From positions 1 to 23,517 of the forward strand of contig BBXU01000118.1 of the NCBI GenBank assembly GCA_001598975.1: a stretch of 23,517 nt of DNA, written 5' to 3'. This document shows positions 1-10,708 of the stretch, piece by piece. The DNA is from Parachlorella kessleri. Lineage: Eukaryota > Chlorophyta > Trebouxiophyceae > Chlorellales > Chlorellaceae. How positions within the stretch are numbered: position 1 is the stretch's first letter; every line of letters begins with the position of its first letter. The position numbers and the translations under genes were made by a program. The notes under the pieces were generated by a model that was given only the letters and a program-made list of their open reading frames with translations, did no database searches and was not told the origin of the DNA.

Positions 1-62
1 ACCCCGCCTGCCGGCGAAGTCCACCCATTGTGCGCCTTCCCCCCTTGTGTTGCTCCGCGCAG

Positions 63-1687
63 AAGTTCCCGGGCCGCAGCCAGGAGGGCTACCCGCTGCC
101 CTTCACGCGGGTGGTGTACCTAGATGCCACAGACTTCCGGGAGGCCGACTCCAAGGACTACTATGGCCTGGCGCCCGGCAAGAGCGTCATGCTGCGGTGG
201 GTCGCATGCTGCCGGCCTGCCTGCCTGGTGTGCCGGGTGGCTGGGTGGCACCTGGCCGGCTGGCTTTCTGGCTCCCCGCTGGGAGGCTCTCTGGCTTGCT
301 GCCTGCTGATGCATATGCCGATCATCAGGGCGTGGCTCCTCATCTTGAGACGTGTTGTTTGATGGTCTGGATCTTGGGAAACGTCAGGGACTGACAGGGG
401 GGTGCGCGGCACCTGTGTTGCCTACCCGCCCTTAGGCAAGGGTTGTCAGGAGCCCGTCTGCCCCTCCCACTGCGCCTGGGTCACAACACTTATCCCTGCT
501 CTTCAGGGTATTCCACGGCACTCCCTTAGTGGCAGCGGGCTGATGCATGCGGCGCTTGCGGTGTGTCCCTGTGCAGGTATGCCTACCCCATCACATGTAC
601 AGGGTACAGCAAGGACGAGGCGGGCAGGGTGGTGGAGGTTCAGGCGCAGGTGGAGAAGGACTTCAAGAAGCCACCCAAGGTAGGCATGCACAAGCATGCC
701 GCGCTGCTGCTACGTCTGTCTTTGTGCGCGGCGCACAGATGCGTGTGCGGCTGCCCGCTGCATGATGAGCTTCCTCTTGCCCCCCTTACCAGAGCTGCAG
801 GGGTGGAGGGAGTTGCGCTGCGTAGCGCCGCAACCAGCAGTGCAGGTCCTGATCTGTGGTGCCATCTCTGGGTGCTATACTCGCCGGGTGGCTCTTGTAC
901 ACCCCAACTCTCCCACCCACTTTTGCGTGCAACACGTGCGCGCTGGGTGTCTTACACACCCCCACCTGGCGCACACCACAACCAACCCCTCTCCTCCTTG
1001 CGCTGGCCCCTCATGACTCGCCCCCTGTGCCGCCTACCCACTCTGCTACAGGGTGTGCTGAACTGGGTGGCGCAGCCGCGGCCTGGGCAGGAGCCCCCCT
1101 CGTTTGAGGCCCGCCTGTACGACGTGCTCTTCAGCTCCCAGAACCCCGCTGCCGCTGACGACTGGCTGGCCGACCTGAACCCACACTCCCTGGAGGTGGT
1201 GACGGGCGCCTACGCCAACCCGGTGCTGGCCGCGGCGGCTGTGGGAGACAGGTGGGTAGTAGTGCTCTGGCCTGGGACGGGTGGGAGAGGCTACGCTGGG
1301 CGGTACGCTGATGCTTCTCGTGCGCATGCTTTCTGTCACCCCCACAGGAGGGCTCCTCCAGTGTTACCGCACGCCGCAGGTCAGCGTGACGCGGGCCTGG
1401 CTGGAGTGAGGAGGCAGCCTGGCTCCCCCCCTCGAGCCGCTGACGCTGCCAGCATCTTTTCAACCTGCCATCTGCCCTTCATGTGTTGCCCTCCCCTTGA
1501 CTGCCTGCCTGCTGTGGGTGAGTACGGGCATCCTGTGCCTGCCTGCCTGGCTGGTTGCAGGTTCCAGCTGGAGCGCCTGGGCTACTTCTGCGTGGACCCT
1601 GACTCTCGGCCGGGCCAGCTCAAGCTGAACCGCACCTGCACGCTCAAGGAGTCCTTCCCCAAGCAGGCGCCCGCAAAAAAGCAGTGA
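63..1687 (+). CDS. GlnRS: Glutaminyl-tRNA synthetase, C-terminal part (5' partial)
   Basis: Cytosolic-type class I synthetase that charges tRNA-Gln; only the C-terminal anticodon-binding beta-barrel region is present. Exons 63-196, 577-679, 1052-1251 and 1561-1687 (stop TGA 1685-1687) join in matching phases (2, 0, 2) and give 187 residues. Each intron starts with GT (gtgggt, gtaggc, gtgggt) and ends with AG. Family hallmarks seen are the stretch around [17 protein letters not shown] followed by [10 protein letters not shown], then ARLYDVLF with [15 protein letters not shown], and the closing [16 protein letters not shown] before [11 protein letters not shown], all typical of eukaryotic and plant GlnRS. 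The tail ends in a short lysine/alanine/glutamine stretch. The HIGH and KMSKS catalytic region lies outside the window, as does everything 5' of 63. Base 63 directly follows an AG acceptor. Bases 1-62 read as intron. Identification is firm; cytosolic location is inferred from the eukaryotic type. Confidence 0.94.
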
Positions 1688-3163
1688 GGCAGGCAGCGCA
1701 GGAGCAGCGCTGCATCTGTCCATGTTCCACTTGGGCCCCTTGTCCTGGTTGGGCGGGGAGCAGCACTGTAGGCTTCGGCTTGCAGACCCATGATAGCAGC
1801 CACTGCCACATGTGGCGCAGCAGCATGGGCACGGTCCGGCACCAAAGGAGGTGTGCGGGCGCTTCCTGGAAGTTGTGGCGTGCGAAAGCTGCCTGGCTTC
1901 TGTACAAAGCCTGCAGAAACGCAACAGCCCGCACCAGCACGACTGCGGAGAGGAAGGTTGCGCCGTGGGCTGTGACCATTCAAAGTTTTAAGGGTTGGAG
2001 TTGTCCAGCCAGGCTGGCGTGTGGCAACGCCTGTCGCAGGAGCGCCGCAGTCTTCATGTTCTAGGGAGGCAGCCAATCCATGTATACTACACGAGTCTTA
2101 AGCAAACAATTTTCGACATGGAGCTGCTGAGACTCATTTCCTTGGGTTAACAACCAAGCTTAACTAAGGGTTTCCCTGGAATGGGTTAGTGGTGGCTTGT
2201 TACACCGTACTGGCAGGCATCGATCAACACTGCAGCTATAAGAATGTACCAGCTTGGCATGTCAATGGGACAACGAAAAATAACACACAGGCTCAGGACA
2301 GTCGCAAAAAGGGTGATGATGGCGCCTACTGGCTGTGCGAATGCACGCCCATAACCTAGTAACTCATTGTTAGAGGACAGGCGGACATGAAGCATTTTGG
2401 CAAAGTACTGGTAAAGGCTTCCCAAAATCTCAAAGCTCCAGCACCCCTGAGGCCCAGTAATGAGGGTAGGGGTTCCAGCAACCCCAACACACCAACTCAG
2501 GGCGCCCCCTCCAGAAGGTGGGTGGTGGTCGCCCATAGTGATCACAAGCTAGCAGAGTCCGCACTAGCAGGTTAGTGGCTCGCACACACGCAGTGAAACG
2601 GGGGATTCAAATGGTATCAGTCAATAGGACGCGCGCATAGCACTGACAAAGTCCTGAGGGCAACTAGGAAGCAGAGGCCACATCGGCCAGAACTGCAACA
2701 ACACACAAGCCAACCAGCACAGACACCAGTATAATAGCAAACACAGAACCAGCATACAGGGGCCTTTGTTGCAAGCATGCAAGAGGCCGCCTGTCCTCAC
2801 AGCGCACCCAACGCGCATCAATTCAATATAGGGCACGCACAACCCACAGCAACCGGCAGGCATCTCTAAAGCCCACTAAGTACACATCGTCAACTGCTGC
2901 AACAAAACTGAGCAACATCGGCAAGGCCGACGCAACAAAGCGAGAGACCCTCCATCAACTATCGTGATGAGGTAAGACAGGAGCAGGTACACCGCCCAAG
3001 CAGCAGGGTGGGCCAAGGTACGACAACTGCACACCATGAACTTAATGTACCAGCAGGCAAGATCAAGTGCCTGAACCTGCCTACCTCACTTGCCTGAGCC
3101 TGTCTGAACAGCCCACTTCTAACAGCACAGTAGCAACTCGCAGCTGGCTCCAGCCAGTGGCCG
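1688..3163. other. Convergent 3' regions of GlnRS (+) and the cyclin-like gene (-)
   Basis: No exon was supported here. The stretch should hold the GlnRS 3' UTR at its left and the 3' UTR of the minus-strand cyclin-like gene at its right. The only TGTAA motif I found that could end either transcript is on the minus strand at 2204-2200. That would give the cyclin-like gene a 3' UTR near 960 bases, long but usual for chlorophyte algae. A hydrophobic open frame on the minus strand (2186-2545) has no family resemblance and no splice link to its neighbours. Confidence 0.5.
2200..2204 (-). terminator. TGTAA polyadenylation motif, candidate end of the cyclin-like transcript
   Basis: The plus strand reads TTACA here, which is TGTAA on the minus strand. 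TGTAA 10-20 bases before the cleavage site is the usual chlorophyte poly(A) signal (established for Chlamydomonas and relatives). It is the first such motif downstream of the cyclin-like stop at 3164. A five-base motif is weak evidence alone. Confidence 0.4.
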
Positions 3164-5225
3164 CTACGAGAACACCGCTGCTGTGACGACAGTTCCGTAG
3201 CTCACAGGCTTCTCAAACTCGGCCACAGCATCAGCAAACTGCACACAGGCACAAGCTGGGAGGTGTGGCCAGATGATCTTGCACGCTGTTGCGGCCACAC
3301 CAGTCCTGTATCTGGGTGTGGACAGCAGCGTGATGAGGGTCATAATGGGTGCAAACAGCCAGTGGGTCTCCCACAATCCGTGACCTCAAGCAATCCAGTC
3401 CCAGTCTCAGCCAGCCTGTTAGGATGATTTTATGTGGGACTGCATCTCGGGTACGATTGCAGTACAGACATACCTGTGCGTGGGTTTTCTCGTCGTAGCC
3501 TGTCAGCTCGCGCAGCACCGAAGGCCAGAAGGGCAGCACGCCCGCCTGCTTGCGCGCTATGTACACCATTGCAGCAGCCTGCGCACGCAATGCAAGGGCC
3601 CAGCCAAAACACCAGCGTTGGGACTTTCGCAGCGCCAGAAACTGCTATGACTTGCCTAAGGTGCAGCCAGACATCTGAACCTAGGCTGACATGGTTGGTT
3701 AGCCACAGTTACAAACCCGCGCCTACAGTTTCACCAAGAATTTCTGCATGATTTCCTCGAACCATGGGCAAGGCAAACACAGGGAACAGGACCTTAAATA
3801 CTTGCCTGCACTGACGGCGGGTACTTCAGAGTGAAGTCATCGCACACCAGGTTGTTAAGGGTGTAATACGAATCGCCCAACACCACCTTGACCTGTAGCA
3901 CAATTGGGAAGGCTGGCCTATTGGGCTTGCCACTCGAGCTTATATGCAGGCCAGGAAACACGGCCCACCTGTGCTACACTGCTAGCACTCTATGCACACG
4001 CAATTGTGCGCCCTGCAGCAGGCGTGCTCCACCAACCTGCTGTGGGTTGTCGGCAGCCACTCCCAGACGGTCAGCATACACCTTCCAGCAGTGGATGGAG
4101 GAGAGGCAGGTGGTGTCCATCAGCACAGCATTGATCTGCGCCACCTCAGCCTCCAGCGCAGCCACAGCATTATCGAAGCTCGCCTGCAAAGGTGCATACC
4201 ATGCAACACAGACCCCCAATCACCAATGGCAGATGTACACGGCATGTCTGCATGTAACGACACTGTGTGATGGGCCAGAGACGTCCAGTAACCTAACGTT
4301 AATCGTAACTTTTCCAAGCAATAAGTAGTCTGCTTTAAATGAAGCACCAACACAAGCAGCAACTACGCTCACCTCCAAGTTGAGCCCCGCTGCCAGCGTC
4401 ACGCTATCCACTGGGATGCCTTCCTTGGTCCCCGCCACAACCACGCAGGCGGCCGCCAGAAGCGGCTCCGACGCCGCTTGGTAGCCTTGCCGCGCCAGCC
4501 GGTCCAGCAGCACCGCAGCCGCAGTCCACACCTGAGGACAGCGAGTGCTGGCAGGAGCGCTAAGAATATGGTCACGAGGGAGCACGCAACTCCCTGAATG
4601 GCATGCGATGACACGTTCCCAACCAGAAACGCTGCAATCTGCAGCAGAGGAAAGCAAGCGCGCCCAGGGTGCAACAAGCTGCGATACCACTCTAACTAGC
4701 CCAGAGCAGGTGGGAAAGCGTCAGTAATACCCCAGCAGAAAGTGCGCCCCAAGTACCCACCTGGGCCGCGCCCGAGGGTATGGCCAGCACAGTATTAACA
4801 AAGTGGTAGGCAGCCATGATCACGTCGCGACGGCGGCTGCGCCAGTCCTCGCCCACAAGCGCAAGTCCTTCGTCCAGCCCATGCTTCGTCTCGTAGGCGC
4901 GAATGATACTAAACATCTGCACAGGTTTGACAGGGTCCCAGCCGGGGCTATCAGGCACAGAGATCCTAGAAGGTCACTGCTGTGCAGCCCCTCCCACAGC
5001 AGCAACCACAATAGCAGCGGTCCTGAAAGGTGCACTAACGGGGAGCGAGCAACAGAGTCGCGGGGGACGCAAGGACGGGGACGCAAGGACAGGGACGTCA
5101 GTGTGTGGTTTCCGCAGATGCCCTTAGGACTGTGCTACGCTGTCGCCCTGAGCACCTGTTGCGCCAGCTGGCAGAGCACTCACTCTGTGGCACTCGTCTT
5201 GCAGCTGGCGCTCATGGTCTGCCAT
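3164..5225 (-). CDS. Small divergent cyclin-like protein with two cyclin folds
   Basis: Exons in transcription order: 5225-5184, 4916-4761, 4531-4373, 4183-4037, 3892-3806, 3578-3474, 3238-3164 (stop TAG 3166-3164). All junctions are phase 0 and the product is 256 residues. Residues about 45-160 resemble an N-terminal cyclin box: WRSRRRDVIMAAYHF, then a helix with LLDRLARQGY, then PLLAAACVVVAGTKEG, the place where cyclins carry an ALACLLLASKVEE-like helix. Residues about 165-245 resemble a C-terminal cyclin fold: LNNLVCDDFTLKYPPSVQAA, then MVYIARKQAG, PFWPSVLRELTGYD. The PPS..AA...(I/L)AR...W...L...TGY pattern is that of A/B-type cyclins. The start ATG at 5225 has a G at -3 and at +4; an in-frame ATG at 5330 would add 35 residues. 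The intron after residue 197 begins with GC (GCAAGT), not GT. No destruction box and no canonical MRAILVDW motif are seen, so the CDK partner and subclass are unknown. Confidence 0.72.
5063..5090. repeat. 14-bp tandem duplication in intron 1 of the cyclin-like gene
   Basis: The unit ggggacgcaaggac occurs twice in direct succession (5063-5076 and 5077-5090) and a third, degraded start follows. It lies inside the intron between 5183 and 4917. Probably a neutral microsatellite-like slip. Confidence 0.8.
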
Positions 5226-5557
5226 ATCTTGCGCAGCAGGCAGCGCGGTAAGAGTGAGGCCAGTCCCCTCCAACGCCGCCTCGCCTGAGAACACCCGCGC
5301 CCATACCTGGAACGCCTCTGCAACACCCATCCAACTAGCACAGCCTGGTGAAGGTTGGATTCACGCCTGGCGGTAAAAAGCCAGGCACATGGAGGTTGCA
5401 GTGAAGAGGAACATGCCCAAGGCCATCCAGCGCAGAAGACATAAACGCAGTCTGTTACGCAGTCTGTTACGAAAATTCCGACCCATCGGGCATGGGCTAA
5501 TGCTGGAAGACAAGCACACCCAAACCCGACCTGCCACCAAACCATTCCCCTACTCGC
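5226..5557. other. Spacer between the PPR-SMR stop and the cyclin-like start, with a 12-bp tandem repeat
   Basis: This 332-bp stretch should contain the 3' UTR of the PPR-SMR gene and the promoter and 5' UTR of the cyclin-like gene, both on the minus strand. I found no TGTAA on the minus strand here, so the poly(A) site of the upstream gene is unassigned. A 12-bp unit, cgcagtctgtta, is duplicated in tandem at 5446-5457 and 5458-5469. An extra in-frame ATG for the cyclin-like gene lies at 5330-5328. Confidence 0.6.
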
Positions 5558-8500
5558 TCATCCGCAGCCCATATGTATCCCCCGCCCACCATTGAACAGC
5601 CAGCGCTTGACCATGGCCGTAGACGACTCCAGTCTGCACGCCCTGCCCGCCTCCACAGACAGGCGGAACGGCGACTTGTGTGTGACCAGCGCGGAACCGA
5701 CCGCGCCCTTGAGCGCCGACGCGATTGCGCCCTGCGGCGTGCCTAGGCTGCTGCCATTGACCACCACCAGGCGGCGGTGCTCATCAAGCAGGCCAGACAG
5801 GTTGGAGTTGCCGATGCCCTCGCGCAACTACAGTGGCACATGGAGGTAGCCCAGGTCAGTGAAATTAGCTTTGTTAAGGTGGTGTGGTGTGGGTGAGGTG
5901 TGAGCCCTGACTGTGCAGGGATGGTGGGTGAGCCGTGGTGGAGGGGGCCATGGGGCTGGTTCAGCTGGGGTATAGCCAACAATGGGAAAATGACACTGCT
6001 TGGGTCATCAACAAAAGCTGCCATAGCCCACAGACCTGTTTGTTCTCCCCAAAACCCCAAAGAAATCCGCTGTGCTGGGGTATCAACCAGGGGTCAGCTG
6101 CTGCTGCATTTGTACACATACGATATTGAAAAGCCTGAATGCTCACCTCAACAAGCCAGTAGTACAACGTCAGGACGCCAGTACCCACGTCCACAGCGTT
6201 GAGGTCCACTTTGACAATGCCGCGACTGGCCATTATTTTTGGCTTGCCGAGGGCGCCATCCCTGCCCAACGGCAGCATCGGAGCGATTAGCACGCTTGAG
6301 CAGCACGGCCAAGCAAGGTAACCTTCAAGCTCCCCACCCTCACACTGCCACAACTCCAATAATGGCTTCCAGCCCTCCAGGTTTTACACCCAATGCATTG
6401 CCTAACTTCAGCGTCCCTTGCGTGACGGCATGAACCTGTCACCATACCATTGAACACAACAGATACCGCCGCACGCTCACTCTATGCAGCCAGGCAAGCA
6501 GGGCTGCCAGTAATGGCACTCATAAACTGCACTCCCACCTGGCTGCCTCCTGGTACAGCATGGCCGCCTTGGCCTGGCCCCAAGGCGTGCCGCTCTCCCA
6601 CAACCCGCCGATTGCGTGGCTGTACTGCTCAAAGGTCGGCTGTTGCCCAACAGCTCTCATGTCCTCGCACACCCAGGCGGCCTGCACACAAGTGAAGCCA
6701 CCCTGTTCCTACCAGAAGGGCAACGTTAGCTTAACAACAACAAACCCAGTGATGTTGTTCAGCATGCCTCCCCACGCTTCAAGCAATTATCAGCCCCTGC
6801 TGTAATAACCAATATGCTATCAGCCAGCTGGTCACTCAGCAAACCAGCAGCGCCCAAAATCTCAACGTTACCAGAAACAAACACCAGGCACGCTGGCTTG
6901 ACATCATGGACTGCCTCACACCAAGTGCAACGCAATTAGTTTATCTGACCCTAAAGGTTTATTGCCCAGCGCTCACCTCCACCCACTGGCCGGCAGCATG
7001 GTACGCCTCCAGCAGGTTGCCGTAGCTGCCAGCATCCGGCTCAAGCCCTGCCGCGGTCAACGAATCAAAGATCTCCTGCGCCTCGGCTGCCGCGCCCTGC
7101 GCTGCGCATGCTGCAATTGCCTCGTTAAGTGTAGCAAGAGATGGTGGGAAGCCATGCCCAGGTGCCGCTTCCAGCACCAGCCGGGCCAGCTGCCATTGGC
7201 CGGTTGTGCGGCAGGCGCGCAGCAAAGCCAGCAGGGCGCTAGGCGCCGCAGCTGCCTCAATGCCTTCATCTGAAGCGCTGAGGTCTCCGGTCGGCGCCTG
7301 GTCTACCAGCGCCAGAAGCGAATCCACCACCTGCGGAAGGGCGAGAGAAACAAAATTGTCTATGTCTATATGCAACACACCCTCCAGCAGCCATTCAGAA
7401 ATCGAATGTTTGTCCAAGCTGCAGTGCTGCTTGTGGTCCTTTCTGGGCCACGGTGCCCAGCAACGTTGCGCACATGCATATCGAGGTACCCTGCCGGCAG
7501 GCAGTAACAGAGAGGCGCAGGTGCTCCCCAGCCCTACCCGACTCACGTCCTCGGGCGCCCTGTCCTTATCCACAACTAGCTCCAGCAGCGTGGCAAAGGT
7601 GGCAGGTGTGGGCGCCACACCGTGCTCGCACATGCGGTTGTAGGCAGCCATGGCGACACTGTTTTCGCCAGCCCGAGCAGCGAAGGACAGCACAAGGTTG
7701 AATGTCTGCAGATGAAGAACACACAAAGCAGTCATAAGTGGGCGGCAACTGGGGATTCTGCTCACAAGCTATGCCCCGGTGCACTGGGCAATAAGCGTAA
7801 CACCGCCACCCTGCCTACAAGCTCACCCAACACCCAGCCAGCAGCCCTGCCAGATTTCCCTAGCAAGTTGTCTCCGTCACTCCAAACGACAAGCGATCCC
7901 CACCAAAGTCCATAGTTTACCACCACAAACTGCTGCGGTCCAGGCTTCTCCTCACACCCTCTAGTCAAATGCTTGCAAGTGGCTTCTTAACAGCACCAGC
8001 CGGGCGAGTCCTACCCAGTGAACCCAGCTCTCACTCTCACCTCAGCATCCACCTCAGCCTCATGCGATGCCATCTCATCCAGCAACCGTGTCACTTCGTC
8101 CCAGGCACCTCGTTCTAGCTGAACTCCTAGCACTGCCTGGAACACCTGGGCTGGCACGTCCATGCCCTGGCTCAGCATCAGCGCAAAGGTGTCCAAGGCC
8201 ACCTTCTCATATTTTTGCTCCGACCTGTACAGGACAGGGCAGTCGAGTTATCAACAACTACCCATGTATGGCTATTTACTTATGCCATGTTGCATAGAAC
8301 ACGCAAGCAATCCTTGGCCCTCATCAACCATGGCACTCCATAAGCTCTCGCCACACTGAAGAACCTGAAAACCGACCCACAATGGCATTCTGTATCCATG
8401 GCATTCTGTAGCCATGGCAAGCACTGCTGTTGCTCCTTCCCATCGCCACAGCCAAGACCCACGGCTTCCTCCCCACCTGCAGAGCGCCTGGATGAGCGCT

Positions 8501-10708
8501 GAGTAGATCTCTGCACCCACTTCTATACTGCGCGCTTTGGCATCCCCCAGCAGGCGCAGTGCTTTGCCAGGTTGGCGCCACTGGCCGTGCAACTCTATCA
8601 TTGTGGCATAAAGACCCGGCACGCACAGTTCAGCTGCTTGTGGGTGATCTGGGGGCAATGACCGCGCCCATTCGAACAGCTGCACCGCCCTGCAGGGCAG
8701 CAGCAGCAGCCAACATGCTGGCTGGCTCACTCCCAACCACCCCATATGTGCTATGAAAACCGGTGGTTCCCCAACTGAAGCTACTGCAGCCTGCCTTCCC
8801 TGTGACCTCAACCGGTCAATTCGTAGCACAGCCACCCGCCTTGGCCAGGTTGGCAGCACCAGACGCCATGCGTGCACACCCCAGACATTGCAAACGTATG
8901 GCGGCAGGCCGGCGCACACCTAGAAAGCACCTATATAGTGTTAAGGCACGCCAAGCAGCATCAGCTACGCACCTTGATGCGGTGGCCTGACCAGCCAGGG
9001 AGCGGAGCAGCGCTAAGAACTTGGGCGAGTCCCAGTCAGCCAGCAACGGCGCCAGCTCAGCGACCGATCGATCAGAAGGCAGCGCCAGCACCTGCATAAC
9101 TATCTGCTCCACGCTGCACCAGCACAGCAGCAGAGCAGTTAAAAGGCTAGCTCACCCTTTGCTCGAGCCAGCCTGGAGCATTCACACTTAAGCAACTGCG
9201 GTCACTAAGTCCTCAATGGGACGCGGAAGCCCAATCATTTGATGCTACACAGTCAAAGTATGATGCATGGGTTGGGAGATTTAATTGCCGAACAAGCTGA
9301 TATTGCATATTTTTCACCTCCTTGGATGTGCTGCTATCTTTGTTGATTCTGTACTGGATGTGCAGCCTGAAAGGAGGTGACCAGGCACTTGGCAAACAAT
9401 CGCGCCCTGCTTACCTGCTGGGGCCCGAGGGCTGTGGGGCAACAGGGGCCGCCCCTGTCACCTGGGCAAAATAGGCGCCAGGATCATCAATTTCATCTGC
9501 AACCGACAGTCAGATTCAACGAGCGGTCCGCACTACATACCCAACAAACGCAAGGCACATATCAGGCAACAAAAGATATATGTACATGGTGGCTAATAGA
9601 AGCGAGCCTCTGAAATTGTAAACATGTACTATGCTTGCACCCGGCACAAGTACAGCTGCTAGGCACCTCTTCCATGGATAAAATGGAAAGTGTTGAGCTG
9701 CGCAACGAACGGAAAAATGGAAGTGGCCCTAGGGAGCTTGACGGCATACAACCCACCATCAGACTCGCCTCCCCCGCCGCCATATAAGGACATAGTCTGG
9801 CCGCTGCCGGGCGGTGGCGCAGAGATGAGGCTGGGCAACATCGAGGCAGCTGTAGGGCTCTGACCCGGCGTGGAATAAGCCCCAGGCGTGGCCCTGCCGC
9901 TAGAGGCATACAGGCTGGGCGGCACAGTGCTGGACCGTGGCAGCTGCTGCGCCTGCGACACGGAGGAATAAGCACCACTGCCGCCAGCGCCATACCCAGC
10001 CGGGCCAGCCGGGTATGGCGCATGCTGCGGCGGCTGTACTGACGGGCTGAATGAGCTGAGGCTGCGTGGTGTGGGGGCACCACTGCTGTTGCCCGTAAGG
10101 CCGCCCCAATGGGACCCAAAGCTGGGCTGTGAGGAGGGCGACATTGTGAAGGGCTTGGCCGTCACATTGAGGCTGGTCGACCGTCCAACAGACCTCGACG
10201 CGCCTGCGTCGCCTCCCCCGCCATATAGATTCTCCGGCAGAGACACTGGCACCGGCGGGGGGCCAGCCCCAAATGAGCTCCCCCTGGAGACGCCCCCACT
10301 GCTGCCGCCCTGGGAGCCCAGCCGACCGGCGAACTGCTGACCAGACCCACCAAAGCTGCCACCGTTCAGGTAGCCACCAGCCTGCGGGCTCGGCCTGGGT
10401 GGCAGGCTGGTGGGGAGCTGACCAAAGCCGCCCATGGGGGGTGGGCCTCCCAGCAGAGTCTGGGCCGTGGGCGTGGAGTGGGTGCTGCCGGGGCGCAGCG
10501 GCATACCGGTCAGCGTGGACACGGGGGAGCTGAACTGGGGCAGCAATGACGGGGGCAGGCGCGGGAGCACCTCGCCAGGAGCCAGGTGGGACATCACCTC
10601 TGCATAATCCGCAACATATTGCGGCCATGAGCAAAAATCCACCTCTCCTGACCTGCTCTTCTCAAGCTGCCCTCTGACTGCCCAAATCTGAAAGCAAACG
10701 AAGCACAC
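5558..10708 (-). CDS. PPR protein with C-terminal SMR-like domain and Gly/Ser/Pro-rich leader (5' end uncertain)
   Basis: Exons in transcription order: 10687-9757, 9496-9415, 9113-8973, 8689-8477, 8224-8041, 7705-7547, 7330-6977, 6681-6539, 6261-6147, 5827-5558 (stop at 5560-5558). Phases agree throughout and give 863 residues from 10687. Residues 1-310 are a low-complexity Gly/Ser/Pro/Gln region, probably disordered, ending in an acidic ESDDEIDDPG stretch. Residues about 340-740 carry roughly nine PPR motifs, several exactly 35 residues long, for example TFNLVLSFAARAGENSVAMA at the start of one and SYGNLLEAYHAAGQW at the start of another. Residues about 750-846 match an SMR fold: VKVDLNAVDVGTGVLTLYYW, then RRLVVVNGSSLGTPQGAIAS, then GRACRLESSTAMVKRWL. 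PPR-SMR proteins bind organellar RNA in plants and algae (family knowledge). The layout recalls GUN1, SVR7 and pTAC2, but orthology is not claimed. No transit peptide is visible, so the true N-terminus is probably upstream. Reading on without the intron gives an ATG at 10708. Confidence 0.85.
8383..8414. repeat. 16-bp tandem repeat in a PPR-SMR intron
   Basis: The unit tggcattctgta(t/g)cca occurs twice back to back (8383-8398, 8399-8414) and a third copy begins. It lies within the intron between exons ending at 8477 and starting at 8224. One base differs between copies. Confidence 0.8.
9757..10687 (-). other. Long single exon encoding the Gly/Ser/Pro-rich leader of the PPR-SMR protein
   Basis: This 931-bp exon encodes 310 residues dominated by Gly, Ser, Pro, Ala and Gln. 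Several short related modules recur, such as LYGGGGDAGAS, LYASSGRATPGA and SLYGGGGGESD, and others built on PSSQPSFG and PSVQPPQ. It begins after a good ctttcag acceptor with a more ordered segment (IWAVRGQLEKSRSGEVDF followed by a WPQY motif) and ends at a GTGGGT donor. It joins the next exon through an acidic run. No known domain was recognised. It is either the disordered leader of the PPR protein or a linker inside a larger fusion. Confidence 0.7.

Noticed and set aside
563..1687. A 374-codon open frame through the GlnRS region
   Set aside because: Only parts of it (577-679, 1052-1251, 1561-1687) match GlnRS. The rest is intron that happens to stay open in a GC-rich stretch.
2186..2545. 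Minus-strand hydrophobic frame of 119 codons
   Set aside because: Membrane-like helices but no family match, no splice link in phase to the cyclin-like gene, and it spans the probable poly(A) site. Treated as 3' UTR.
9562..10119. Minus-strand 185-codon frame overlapping the PPR leader exon
   Set aside because: Out of frame with the spliced reading, which connects smoothly to the PPR part. A shadow of a low-complexity GC-rich exon.
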